Source: Streptomyces sp. Edi4
Lineage (GTDB): Bacteria; Actinomycetota; Actinomycetes; Streptomycetales; Streptomycetaceae
DNA length: 64,000 nt
Direction of reading: 5' to 3'
Assembly (NCBI RefSeq): GCF_040253615.1
Contig: NZ_JBEJGY010000004.1
Span: 6,386,001 to 6,450,000 of the forward strand
The notes under the pieces are model-generated. The model did no database searches. It had not been told where the DNA came from and worked only from the letters and a program-made list of their open reading frames with translations. Positions 36,764 to 45,727 of this stretch are shown piece after piece; position 1 is the stretch's first letter; each line of letters opens with the position of its first letter. Both the position numbers and the translations under genes were made by a program.

Positions 36764-36775
36764 GACAACGTTGTC
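36764..36775 (-). promoter_or_regulatory. LacI-like operator before the GH92 gene
   Basis: Perfect palindrome GACAACGTTGTC with a central CG, the form of LacI/GalR-family sites, 50 bases upstream of the mannosidase start. The rest of the 483-base divergent region to ngcE holds only the dre-like site and no gene. Confidence 0.6.
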
Positions 36776-36916
36776 AGGGTGAAGACGCAGGATCCAGTAG
36801 CGCGGCAAGTGCCTCATGATGTCAAGGGTGTTGGGAAGGAATGGATGGCCGAAATCCAGGGGCAATGCGGGTGTCAAGGTGTGTAATGCGCGTCAAAAGG
36901 AGCACCCTCATCCGCA

Positions 36917-36930
36917 TTGGTACGTACCAA
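36917..36930 (+). promoter_or_regulatory. dre-like palindrome before ngcE
   Basis: TTGGTACGTACCAA, a perfect 14-bp palindrome. It keeps the TGGT-N4-ACCA arms of the DasR-responsive element (ACTGGTCTAGACCAGT) but has ACGT in place of CTAG. DasR is the GntR-family GlcNAc regulator, so such a site upstream of a GlcNAc transporter is plausible. It lies 267 bases before the start. Confidence 0.55.
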
Positions 36931-37196
36931 CAGATATATCCGCGAGGTCTCAACTCGGGAAAGACTGACGGCCAACCCTGCTTTCGATCTTGCTCAGTTG
37001 ACGGGAAGTGGACTATACCTGTCGGCGTCCGGGCAACCCGCTGAACGCGGGCGGGGGGAACCGCGTGCGGGCCGGTCGGCCCGGGACCGGGCAGCCTCCG
37101 CGATGGATGTACGGCATCACTCACGCTTCAACTGTTCGCGGGCGCCGGCGGATTCCGCTGCACCGCATGAGTCCTGGAGAAGGCGAGGACTTGAGC

Positions 37197-38621
37197 ATGG
37201 GATCCGAGATCAACCGCCGTGACGCACTCAAGCGGGCCATGGCGATCGGCCTGCTGGCTGTACCGGCGACTTCACTGCTGAGCGCGTGCGCGAGTTCAGG
37301 CGGCGGAGACAGCACCACAAAGCCGAACTCCCAGGGCGCCAAGTCGGCGGACAATCCGCTCGGCGTCAACAAGGGCACCGCCCTTGAGGCGTTCGTCTTC
37401 AAGGGCGGCCTCGGCGACGACTACATCAAGTCGGCCGAGGCCGACTACAACGCCAAGTACGGCATCACGGTCAAGCACACCGGCACCCAGGCCATCGGCC
37501 CCAAGCTCCAGCCGCGCTTCGCCGGCAGCACCCCGCCGGACTTCATGGACAACTCCGGCGCCGACAACCTCGACACCGCAGCCCTCGCCAAGACCGGCAA
37601 GCTCCAGGACCTCACCCCGCTCCTGGACGCGCCGACCATCGACGACCCGTCGAAGAAGGTCCGCGACGTCCTGATCGCCGGCACCATCGAACAGGGCCAG
37701 TTCGGCACCAAGGAGATGTACGCGCTCAACTACGCGTTCACCGTCTACGGCACCTTCTACTCCAACAAGCTGTTCAAGGAGAAGGGCTGGACGTATCCCC
37801 AGACCTTCTCGGACATGCTGGCGCTGTGCAAGAAGATCAAGGCCGAGGGCATCGCCCCGTTCACGTACCCGGGCAAGTACCCGTACTACATCCACTTCGA
37901 CCTGCTGCACCAGATCGGCAAGGTCGGCGGCAAGGAAGCCCTCAACGCGATCGACAACCTCGACGACGGCGCCTTCAAGACCGACGCCGTCAAGGAAGTC
38001 GTCTCGTACTACGAAGAGCTCGCAGGACAGGGCTACTTCCTTCAGGGTTCCGAAGGCATGACGCACATTCAGATGCAGACCGCCTGGACGCAGGGCCGCG
38101 CCGCGATGGTGGCCGACGGCTCCTGGGTGGAGAACGAGGCCTCTCCCACCATGCCGAAGGACTTCGACCTCGCGGTCGGCTCCCTCATCGGCTCGGGCCC
38201 CAGCGACAAGCTGCCCTTCGGCGCGCTGTACGCGGCGGCGGGCGAGCCCTTCATCGTCGCCAAGGACGGCAAGAACCCCACTGGCGGCATGGAACTGCTG
38301 CGCATCATGCTCAGCAAGAAGCAGAGCACCAACTTCATCAACGCCATCAAGTCCCTGACCTGTGTCCAGGGCGCCGCCGACGGGCTCACCCTCACCCCGG
38401 GTCTGACCTCCGCGAACGCCGCCCTGAAGGCCGCCGGGCCCAATGTCCTCAACTCCCGGCTCCAGGACTGGTACAAGAAACTGAACAACGAGACCATCGG
38501 AAACCTGACCCTCGACCTGCTTTCCGGCAAGATCAAGGCGGCCGAGTGGATGGAAAAGGCGCAGAAGGCGTCGGACGACACCAAGAAGGATTCCTCCGTC
38601 CCGAAGTTCAAGCACCTGTGA
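37197..38621 (+). CDS. ngcE: GlcNAc/diacetylchitobiose ABC transporter, lipoprotein binding protein
   Basis: 474-residue family 1 extracellular solute-binding protein. The N-terminus has an RR motif (NRRDALKRAM) and lipobox LSAC with Cys31, so it is a lipoprotein, possibly Tat-exported. The mature part has the substrate-binding fold with GRAAMVADGSWVENE near 300. Followed by two permease genes and a ROK regulator, the order of ngcEFG-rok7B7 in S. coelicolor (SCO6005-6008, from memory). NgcE binds N-acetylglucosamine and chitobiose outside the membrane. No ATPase gene is present; this class borrows MsiK. ATG 37197 follows GAGGAC/AGAAGG. Confidence 0.9.
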   Translation: MGSEINRRDALKRAMAIGLLAVPATSLLSACASSGGGDSTTKPNSQGAKSADNPLGVNKGTALEAFVFKGGLGDDYIKSAEADYNAKYGITVKHTGTQAIGPKLQPRFAGSTPPDFMDNSGADNLDTAALAKTGKLQDLTPLLDAPTIDDPSKKVRDVLIAGTIEQGQFGTKEMYALNYAFTVYGTFYSNKLFKEKGWTYPQTFSDMLALCKKIKAEGIAPFTYPGKYPYYIHFDLLHQIGKVGGKEALNAIDNLDDGAFKTDAVKEVVSYYEELAGQGYFLQGSEGMTHIQMQTAWTQGRAAMVADGSWVENEASPTMPKDFDLAVGSLIGSGPSDKLPFGALYAAAGEPFIVAKDGKNPTGGMELLRIMLSKKQSTNFINAIKSLTCVQGAADGLTLTPGLTSANAALKAAGPNVLNSRLQDWYKKLNNETIGNLTLDLLSGKIKAAEWMEKAQKASDDTKKDSSVPKFKHL

Positions 38622-38673
38622 CCAAGGCGCTCAGGCCCTGACCCCACTGGCTGAGACGAGAGCGACCGGCGAC

Positions 38674-39600
38674 ATGCGACACGGCAAGTACCGGTTCATC
38701 ATCGGATTCCTGGCAATTCCCCTGGCGCTCTACGGGGTCCTCGTGATCTCGCCGTTCCTCCAGGACTTCCAGATTTCGATGACGAGCTGGAGCGGACTGA
38801 CACCCGAGAAGAACTTCATCGGTCTTGACAACTATCAGAAACTGATCCACAACGACCTGTTCTGGAAGGCGTTGTGGCACAACGTCCTTCTGCTCCTCTT
38901 CGTGCCGGTCGTCACGCTGGCCTTCGGTCTCTTCTTCGCCTTCATGCTGAATGTCGGCGGCCGCCGCAAAGGTTCCGCGGGGGTCGCCGGCGTGCGGGGC
39001 TCTGGCCTGTACAAAGTCATCTTCTTCTTCCCCCAGGTCCTGTCCATCACGATCATCGCGATCCTGTGGCAGCAGATCTACAACCCCGATCCCCAGAACG
39101 GGATGCTCAACTCGCTCCTGTCGAGCGTGGGCCTCGGCTCGCTCCAGCAGTCCTGGCTCGGCGACTCCAGCATCGCGCTGATCTGCATCATGGTCGTGAT
39201 GGTGTGGGCGAACGTCGGGTTCTACGTCGTCCTGTTCTCCGCCGGCATGGCCTCCATCCCCGGCGAGATCTACGAGGCGGCCCTCCTGGACGGCGCCTCC
39301 CGCGTCAAGACGTTCTTCCGGATCACCCTGCCGCTGCTGCGCGACACCGTGGCCACCGCCTGGGTCTACATGGGCATCATCGCCATGGACGCCTTCATCT
39401 ATGTGCAGTTGATGTCGGTCAACGTCGGCGGCCCCGACGAGTCCACCGACGTGGTCCCGCTGCTGCTCTACAAGACGGCGTTCCGGGACAACAGCCAGTA
39501 CGGAATGGCCGCCGCCATGGGTGTCGCGATGCTGATCGTGACTCTGGTGTTCGCCGTTCTCAGCATGCGGCTCTCGCGCCGTGAGCGCATCGAATTCTAG
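38674..39600 (+). CDS. ngcF: ABC sugar permease of the Ngc system
   Basis: 308 residues, six transmembrane helices, MalF type. The EAA loop contacting the ATPase is visible near 203-222 (EIYEAALLDGASRVKTFFRI). Located 52 bases after ngcE and overlapping or abutting ngcG. It forms the membrane channel with NgcG. Confidence 0.92.
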   Translation: MRHGKYRFIIGFLAIPLALYGVLVISPFLQDFQISMTSWSGLTPEKNFIGLDNYQKLIHNDLFWKALWHNVLLLLFVPVVTLAFGLFFAFMLNVGGRRKGSAGVAGVRGSGLYKVIFFFPQVLSITIIAILWQQIYNPDPQNGMLNSLLSSVGLGSLQQSWLGDSSIALICIMVVMVWANVGFYVVLFSAGMASIPGEIYEAALLDGASRVKTFFRITLPLLRDTVATAWVYMGIIAMDAFIYVQLMSVNVGGPDESTDVVPLLLYKTAFRDNSQYGMAAAMGVAMLIVTLVFAVLSMRLSRRERIEF

Positions 39601-39610
39601 GGATGGCGCG

Positions 39611-40522
39611 ATGACGACCGAAACCATGCCGGTGGACGGCGAGCAGTCCACCGCCCCCGCCACCAGTGCCGCCCGCTGGAAGTGGCGCAGCAGCGAGGGC
39701 GGCGTGCTCAACGCCTTCTCGCACGTGTTCCTGCTGGTCTGGGCGCTCATGGTGGGCGTGCCCCTGCTGTGGGCGCTGTGGAGCTCGTTCAAGACCTCCG
39801 GCGACATCCTGACCCACCCCTGGTCGCTCCCCTCCGAGCTGCACTTCGAGAACTGGGCGCGGGCCTGGAGCAAGGCCAACATCGGGCGGTACTTCCTCAA
39901 CACCGCTTTCGTGGTGGGCTTCTCGACGGTCGGCACCATGCTGCTGGGCTCGATGGCGGCCTATGTGCTGGCGCGGTTCGAGTTCCCCGGCAACCGGTTC
40001 ATCTACTTCCTCTTCGTCGGCGGCATGGCCTTCCCCGTGGTCATGGTGCTCGTCCCGCTCTTCTTCGTCACCAAGAACCTGGGCATCCTCAACACGCTGC
40101 CCGGCCTCGTCCTGATCTACATCGCCTACTCGCTGCCGTTCACGGTCTTCTTCATGACGGCGTTCTTCCGGACGCTGCCGACCACGGTCGCCGAGGCCGC
40201 CCTGATCGACGGGGCCTCGCACACCCGCACGTTCTTCCAGATCATGCTGCCGATGGCCAAGCCCGGCATCATCAGCATCGGCATCTTCAACGTGCTCGGC
40301 CAGTGGAACCAGTACCTGCTGCCCCTGGTGCTCAACCAGGGCGACACCAAGAACTGGGTGCTCACCCAGGGCCTCGCCGATCTCGCCGTGCAGCAGGGCT
40401 ACCAGGGCGACTGGGGCGCGCTCTTCGCCGGTCTTTCGATCGCGATGCTGCCCGTGCTCGCCGTGTACGTCGTCTTCCAGAAGCAGGTCCAGGCGGGCCT
40501 GACCGCGGGGGCGCTCAAGTAG
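39611..40522 (+). CDS. ngcG: ABC sugar permease of the Ngc system, second subunit
   Basis: 303 residues, MalG type with six helices. The EAA loop reads TVAEAALIDGASHTRTFFQI (about 195-214). ATG 39611 is 10 bases after the ngcF stop; an in-frame upstream start at 39581 would overlap ngcF. Last gene of the operon, followed by a perfect 15-bp hairpin. Confidence 0.92.
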   Translation: MTTETMPVDGEQSTAPATSAARWKWRSSEGGVLNAFSHVFLLVWALMVGVPLLWALWSSFKTSGDILTHPWSLPSELHFENWARAWSKANIGRYFLNTAFVVGFSTVGTMLLGSMAAYVLARFEFPGNRFIYFLFVGGMAFPVVMVLVPLFFVTKNLGILNTLPGLVLIYIAYSLPFTVFFMTAFFRTLPTTVAEAALIDGASHTRTFFQIMLPMAKPGIISIGIFNVLGQWNQYLLPLVLNQGDTKNWVLTQGLADLAVQQGYQGDWGALFAGLSIAMLPVLAVYVVFQKQVQAGLTAGALK

Positions 40523-40563
40523 CGCCGCCGGCACCGCGCCGCGGCGCGGACCCGTTCTTCCCC

Positions 40564-40598
40564 CGACCGCCCGTGGGCCCCGCGCCCACGGGCGGTCG
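40564..40598 (+). terminator. Terminator of ngcEFG
   Basis: Perfect 15-bp stem, 40564-40578 with 40584-40598, 42 bases beyond the ngcG stop. Confidence 0.85.
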
Positions 40599-40771
40599 CG
40601 CGTTCCCGATCCGCTCCGCGCCTCCTCAGGTCCGCTCAGGTCTTGACGGGAGACCACCCAGAAGGCTGAGCTTAGGGTTCACATGTTGGAGAAAAGACGG
40701 GGCCTCAATGCTGCGGCTCCGTGCGGGGGCGGCCGTCGTGCCGTCCGCCTACGGCGGGAGTGGATGAGTCG

Positions 40772-41971
40772 ATGGAGACTCCGGGGTCGCAGACGTCATT
40801 GCACCGGGCCAACCTTGAGCGGGTCGTACGCGCCGTGCGGATGGCGGGCTCGCTCACCCAGGCCGAGATCGCCCGGACGACCGGCCTGTCCGCGGCCACG
40901 GTCTCCAACATCGTGCGGGAACTGAAGGACGGCGGCACCGTCGAGGTCACCCCCACCTCGGCGGGCGGGCGCCGGGCCCGCAGCGTCTCGCTCAGCGGCT
41001 CGGCCGGCATCGTCATCGGCGTCGATTTCGGCCATACGCACCTGAGGGTGGCCGTCGGCAACCTGGCCCACCAGGTGCTCGCGGAGGAGGCCGAGCCGCT
41101 CGATGTCGACGCCTCGTCCGCCCAGGGCTTCGACCGGGCGGAAGAGCTGGTCAAGCGGCTGATCGCGACCACCGGCATCGGCCAGGACAAGGTCATCGGC
41201 GTGGGCCTCGGCGTGCCGGGTCCCATCGACGTGGAGTCCGGCACGCTCGGCTCCACCGCGATCCTGCCGGGCTGGACCGGCATCAACCCGCGTCAGGAGC
41301 TGTCCGGCCGCCTCGGCGTCCCGGTGTACGTCGACAACGACGCCAACCTCGGCGCGCTCGGCGAGCTGGTGTGGGGCGGCGGGCGCGGGGTGCGCGACCT
41401 GGCGTACATCAAGGTCGCCAGCGGTGTGGGCGCGGGTCTGGTGATGGGCGGGCAGATCTACCGGGGGCCCGGCGGCACCGCGGGCGAGATCGGGCACATC
41501 ACCCTGGACGAGTCGGGCCCGGTGTGCCGGTGCGGCAACCGCGGCTGCCTGGAGACCTTCACCGCCGCGCGCTATGTGCTGCCCCTGCTGCAATCCAGCC
41601 ACGGCGCGGACCTGACCATGGAGCGCGTGGTGCGGATGGCCCGCGAGGGCGACCCGGGGTGCCGCCGCGTCATCGCGGACGTGGGACGCCACATCGGCAG
41701 CGGGGTCGCCAACCTGTGCAACCTCCTGAACCCGAGCCGGGTGGTGCTCGGCGGCGACCTCGCGGAGGCCGGCGAGCTGGTCCTCGGGCCCATCAGGGAC
41801 TCCGTGTCGCGGTACGCGATCCCCAGCGCCGCACGGCAGTTGTCGGTGCTTCCCGGGGCGCTGGGCGGCCGTGCCGAAGTACTCGGCGCGCTCGCGCTCG
41901 CGCTGAGTGAAATGGGGGATTCGACCCTCTTGGACAGCACTGCCCCCGCCTCCGCGCCTGCCTTCACTTAG
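40772..41971 (+). CDS. rok7B7: ROK-family transcriptional regulator Rok7B7
   Basis: 399 residues from ATG 40772. N-terminal winged HTH (GSLTQAEIARTTGLSAATVS near 28-47). The ROK sugar-kinase-like domain has GVDFGHTH (phosphate loop), VDNDANLGALGE and the zinc motif CRCGNRGC near 251-258. ROK repressors bind sugar or sugar-phosphate ligands. In S. coelicolor Rok7B7 is a pleiotropic regulator of carbon catabolite control that acts on the xylose transporter beside it and affects antibiotic production (known). Here it lies between ngcEFG and xylFGH, both likely targets. Confidence 0.92.
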   Translation: METPGSQTSLHRANLERVVRAVRMAGSLTQAEIARTTGLSAATVSNIVRELKDGGTVEVTPTSAGGRRARSVSLSGSAGIVIGVDFGHTHLRVAVGNLAHQVLAEEAEPLDVDASSAQGFDRAEELVKRLIATTGIGQDKVIGVGLGVPGPIDVESGTLGSTAILPGWTGINPRQELSGRLGVPVYVDNDANLGALGELVWGGGRGVRDLAYIKVASGVGAGLVMGGQIYRGPGGTAGEIGHITLDESGPVCRCGNRGCLETFTAARYVLPLLQSSHGADLTMERVVRMAREGDPGCRRVIADVGRHIGSGVANLCNLLNPSRVVLGGDLAEAGELVLGPIRDSVSRYAIPSAARQLSVLPGALGGRAEVLGALALALSEMGDSTLLDSTAPASAPAFT

Positions 41972-41992
41972 ATAACGGATGGCACCGTTGTC
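41971..41992 (+). promoter_or_regulatory. Inverted repeat before xylF
   Basis: GATAACGG-N6-CCGTTGTC, 8-bp arms with one mismatch, starting at the last base of rok7B7 and 100 bases before xylF. The half site resembles the GACAACG of the GH92 operator. A candidate site for Rok7B7 or a LacI protein. Confidence 0.5.
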
Positions 41993-42092
41993 ATCTCGTT
42001 AAGGATTTACTCCTTGACGGTGGGCTTAACGCCGAGTTGACTTCCAGCCACCTCGGCCGCAACGTCGCGGCCTCGTCAGGGAGGTTTCTGAA

Positions 42093-43208
42093 GTGAACAC
42101 GAACATGCGTCGTGCCGCTGTAGCCGTTGCCGCCACCGCGATGGCCGTCTCACTCGCCGCCTGTGGCAGCGCCAAGGAGTCGGGCGGCGGCACCAAGTCG
42201 TCCGGCGGGTCCAAGAAGGGCGACGACCTCAAGATCGGTCTGCTGCTCCCCGAGAACCAGACCGCGCGGTACGAGAAGTTCGACAAGCCGCTGATCGAGG
42301 CCAAGGTCAAGGAGCTGACCGGCGGCAAGGGCCAGATCGTCTACGCGAACGCCAAGCAGGACGCGACGACCCAGAACCAGCAGGCCGACACGATGATCAC
42401 CAACAAGGTGGACGCGCTCATCGTGGACTCGGTCGACTCCAAGGCCATCGCCGGCTCGGTCAAGAAGGCCAAGCAGGCCGGCATCCCGGTCGTCGCCTTC
42501 GACCGTCTCGCCGAGGGTCCCATCGACTCCTACGTGTCCTTCGACAACGAGGAAGTCGGACACGTGCAGGGCAAGGCCCTCCTGGAGGCCCTGGGCGACA
42601 AGGCCAAGTCCGGCGACATCGTCATGATGAACGGCGCCGTCACCGACCCGAACGCCGCGCTCTTCAAGAAGGGCGCCCACGCCGAGCTCGACGGCAAGGT
42701 GAACATCGGGAAGGAGTACGACACCAAGGAGTGGAAGCCCGAGAACGCCAACGCCAACATGGAGGGCGCGCTCTCCGCCCTGGGCAAGGACAAGGTCATC
42801 GGCGTCTACTCCGCCAACGACGGCATGGCGGGCGGCATCATCACCGCCCTCAAGGCGGCCGGTCTCTCCAAGCTCCCGCCGGTCACCGGCCAGGACGCCG
42901 AGCTCGCGGGTGTGCAGCGGATTCTCTCCGGCGAGCAGTACATGAGCGTCTACAAGTCCTACCCGCAGGAGGACGCGATCGCCGCCGAGATGGCGGTCAA
43001 GCTCGCCAAGGGCCAGGACCTCGGCTCGATCGCCCCGAAGAAGCTGGACTCGCCGACCACCAAGGGCGTGCCGTCCAACATCGTCCCGGTCGTCTCGCTG
43101 ACCAAGGCCAACGTCAACGACACCGTGATCAAGGACAAGATCTACACGGTCGCCGAGATCTGCACGCCGACCTACAAGGCCGCCTGCGACGCGGCCGGCG
43201 TCAAGTAG
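42093..43208 (+). CDS. xylF: Xylose ABC transporter, substrate-binding lipoprotein
   Basis: 371-residue periplasmic-binding-protein type 1 (ribose/xylose class). Lipobox LAAC with Cys24, then a Gly/Ser linker. Ligand-contact segments include LLLPENQTARYEKF, VVAFDRLAEG and YSANDGMAGG; this set is shared with XylF/ChvE. GTG 42093 follows GGAGG. It captures xylose outside the membrane for XylGH. Synteny with rok7B7 matches SCO6009-6011. Confidence 0.93.
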   Translation: MNTNMRRAAVAVAATAMAVSLAACGSAKESGGGTKSSGGSKKGDDLKIGLLLPENQTARYEKFDKPLIEAKVKELTGGKGQIVYANAKQDATTQNQQADTMITNKVDALIVDSVDSKAIAGSVKKAKQAGIPVVAFDRLAEGPIDSYVSFDNEEVGHVQGKALLEALGDKAKSGDIVMMNGAVTDPNAALFKKGAHAELDGKVNIGKEYDTKEWKPENANANMEGALSALGKDKVIGVYSANDGMAGGIITALKAAGLSKLPPVTGQDAELAGVQRILSGEQYMSVYKSYPQEDAIAAEMAVKLAKGQDLGSIAPKKLDSPTTKGVPSNIVPVVSLTKANVNDTVIKDKIYTVAEICTPTYKAACDAAGVK

Positions 43209-43226
43209 TTCCCTCGCCCCGCCGCG

Positions 43227-43255
43227 TCAAGTCCCTCGGTCACCAAGGGACTTGA
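43227..43255 (+). terminator. Hairpin between xylF and xylG
   Basis: 10-bp perfect stem TCAAGTCCCT/AGGGACTTGA with a 9-base loop, 18 bases after xylF. Probably an attenuator that lets the binding protein be made in excess over XylG and XylH. Confidence 0.6.
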
Positions 43256-43468
43256 GCGCCCACGAACCCTCCGGCGCCCCGCGCCCGCCTTGTACCCCGC
43301 CGCGGCGGGGGTGCCGGAGAAAAACGTTTCCCTCAGCCAGGCCCCGCCGGTCCCGGCCGGCCCTGCGGTCCCGCTGTTTCTCTGCTGTTCTCTTCTGCTC
43401 GACCTCCGCGCCCCCACCCCTTCGGGCGCGGCATCCCCGCCGGTCAGGCGGCGAAGGAGATGGTTCAC

Positions 43469-44248
43469 GTGTCCGCTACGCCCGTGTTGGCGTTGCGCGG
43501 GGTCTCCAAGCGGTTCGGTGCCGTTCAGGCGCTCACCGACGTAGAGCTTGAAGTCCACGCCGGTGAAGTGCTCGCCCTGGTGGGCGACAACGGCGCCGGA
43601 AAGTCCACGCTGGTCAAGACGATCGCCGGCGTGCACCCCATCGATGACGGCGTCATCGAGTGGGAAGGCAAGGCCGTCCAGATCGGCAAGCCGAACGACG
43701 CCCAGAACCTGGGCATCGCGACCGTCTACCAAGACCTCGCGCTGTGCGACAACATCGACGTCGTCGGCAACCTCTACCTCGGCCGGGAGCTGAAGAAGCG
43801 CGGCATCCTCGACGAGGTCGAGATGGAGCGCCGCTCGCGCGAGCTCCTGACCACGCTGTCGATCCGCATCCCGAGCGTGCGCATCCCGATCGCCTCGCTC
43901 TCCGGCGGCCAGCGCCAGACCGTGGCCATCGCCCGCTCGATGCTCGGCGAGCCCAAGCTCGTCATCCTCGACGAGCCGACCGCCGCCCTCGGCGTCGAGC
44001 AGACCGCGCAGGTCCTCGACCTGGTGGAGCGGCTGCGCGAGCGCGGCCACGCGGTCGTCCTCATCAGCCACAACATGGCCGATGTGAAGGCCGTCGCCGA
44101 CAAGGTCGCGGTGCTCAGGCTCGGCCGCAACAACGGTGTCTTCGATGTGAAGGCCACCTCGCAGGAAGAGATCATCTCCGCCATCACCGGAGCCACGGAC
44201 AACGCCGTGACCCGTCGTGCGGCGCGCAACGCGGAGGTTCAGAAGTGA
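43469..44248 (+). CDS. xylG: Xylose ABC transporter ATPase
   Basis: 259 residues from GTG 43469 (AAGGAG ahead; the ATG at 43460 overlaps the ribosome site). One ABC cassette: Walker A GDNGAGKST, Q-loop YQDLALC, signature LSGGQRQ, Walker B LVILDEPTA, switch SHN. Xylose/ribose ATPases usually have two cassettes (about 500 residues); this half-length form is normal for the short actinobacterial version. The stop overlaps the xylH start by four bases. Confidence 0.92.
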   Translation: MSATPVLALRGVSKRFGAVQALTDVELEVHAGEVLALVGDNGAGKSTLVKTIAGVHPIDDGVIEWEGKAVQIGKPNDAQNLGIATVYQDLALCDNIDVVGNLYLGRELKKRGILDEVEMERRSRELLTTLSIRIPSVRIPIASLSGGQRQTVAIARSMLGEPKLVILDEPTAALGVEQTAQVLDLVERLRERGHAVVLISHNMADVKAVADKVAVLRLGRNNGVFDVKATSQEEIISAITGATDNAVTRRAARNAEVQK

Positions 44249-45549
44249 GCACCGACAAGACCTCCCCGGCCGGCCTCGGCAAGGCGCACGCCGCCCCGGT
44301 CGACGCGCCGCCCGCGGCCGACGCCGCCGTCACGGCCGTCGACCCCCGTCTGCTCGTGCGCGAGCAGGGCTTCGGCGGCTACGTCGGCGAGCTGAAGCGC
44401 AAGGTCCGCGCCGGTGACCTGGGCGCCCTGCCCGTCATCATCGGCCTGGTCATCATCTGCGTCGTCTTCCAGAGCCTGAACTCCAACTTCCTCACCGCGG
44501 GCAACCTCTCCGACATCTCCGTCGCCATGGTGGGCACGGGCATGATCGCGGTGGGCATCGTCTTCGTGCTGCTGCTCGGCGAGATCGACCTGTCCGTCGG
44601 CTCGGTGAGCGGCCTCGCGGGCGGCGCCTTCGCGGTCCTCAGCGTCACCCACGGCATGTCCCAGTGGCTCGCCCTGGTCCTGTCCATCCTCACGGGTGCG
44701 GTGGCGGGCGCCGTCCACGGCTACATCTTCGCCAGGATCGGCGTCCCCGCCTTCGCCGTCACCCTGGCCGGTCTGCTCTTCTGGAGCGGATTCATGCTGA
44801 AGATCCTCGGCGACAACGGCACGATCAACACGAGCGAGACGGGCGTCTTCTACGACCTGTCGAACTACTTCTTCAGCGATGTCGCGGTCGCCTACGGCGC
44901 CGCCGCCGTCGCGGTCGCCGTGTACTTCGCGTCCGCCTTCTTCGACAGCCGCCGCCGTGAGGCCGCGAACGTCCCCTCCCGCCCGCTGGGCGAGATCGCG
45001 CTGCGCACCGCGCTGCTGGCGGTGGTGGCCTTCGCCGCCGCGTACATGTTCAACCAGAACAAGGGCCTGCCGCTCGCGGTGGTCATCTTCCTGCTGGTGC
45101 TGGTCCTCACCGACTTCGTGCTGCGCCGCACCTCCTACGGCCGCATGATCTTCGCGCTCGGCGGCAGCGTCGAGGCCTCGCGCCGCGCCGGTATCAACAT
45201 CGTGTGGGTGCGCACCTCGGTCTTCGCGATCTCCGGCACCTTCGCGGCCATCGGCGGCCTCTTCCTCGCCTCCAAGATCAGCGCCGCCAACCAGGGCGCC
45301 GGCAGCGGCGAGCTCCTGATGAACGCGATCGCGGCGGCCGTCATCGGCGGCACCAGCCTCTTCGGCGGCCGCGGCCGCACCTGGAACGCGCTCCTGGGTG
45401 TGCTGGTCATCGTCTCGATCCAGTACGGCCTGGCGCTCGAAGGCGTCGCGGCGGCCATTCAGCAGATGATCACCGGCGGTGTGCTGCTGCTCACCGTGAT
45501 CATCGACGCCGTCACCCGGAAGACCCAGAAGTCCGCGGGCCGCGCCTGA
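44245..45549 (+). CDS. xylH: Xylose ABC transporter permease
   Basis: 434 residues, about ten or more membrane helices, of the RbsC/XylH family. Recognisable segments are GEIDLSVGSVSGLAGG, GVPAFAVTLAGL and AAAVIGGTSLFGGRGR. The N-terminal 50 residues are a cytosolic Ala/Pro-rich extension. GTG 44245 overlaps the xylG stop (GTGA), giving translational coupling. Confidence 0.92.
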   Translation: MSTDKTSPAGLGKAHAAPVDAPPAADAAVTAVDPRLLVREQGFGGYVGELKRKVRAGDLGALPVIIGLVIICVVFQSLNSNFLTAGNLSDISVAMVGTGMIAVGIVFVLLLGEIDLSVGSVSGLAGGAFAVLSVTHGMSQWLALVLSILTGAVAGAVHGYIFARIGVPAFAVTLAGLLFWSGFMLKILGDNGTINTSETGVFYDLSNYFFSDVAVAYGAAAVAVAVYFASAFFDSRRREAANVPSRPLGEIALRTALLAVVAFAAAYMFNQNKGLPLAVVIFLLVLVLTDFVLRRTSYGRMIFALGGSVEASRRAGINIVWVRTSVFAISGTFAAIGGLFLASKISAANQGAGSGELLMNAIAAAVIGGTSLFGGRGRTWNALLGVLVIVSIQYGLALEGVAAAIQQMITGGVLLLTVIIDAVTRKTQKSAGRA

Positions 45550-45565
45550 CCTGCCCCGCTTCCGT

Positions 45566-45596
45566 CGTGCCCGGTGCCCCTGTGGCGCCGGGCACG
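45566..45596 (+). terminator. Terminator of xylFGH
   Basis: 13-bp stem with one G-T pair (45566-45578 with 45584-45596), 16 bases after xylH. Confidence 0.75.
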
Positions 45597-45727
45597 GCCG
45601 TTTCCAGGGCGAGTGTCAGCCATACGAGTGACGTAGAACGCACCGCCCTGCGAACGCCGACGCGGGCGGAACATTAGACTCATCGGATCGGCATGCTCGA
45701 CCAGCACGGACGCAAGAGGAGGCACGG

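Noticed and set aside
37008..37196. 63-codon N-terminal extension of ngcE
   Set aside because: The extension precedes a standard lipoprotein signal; ATG 37197 with ribosome site is the start.
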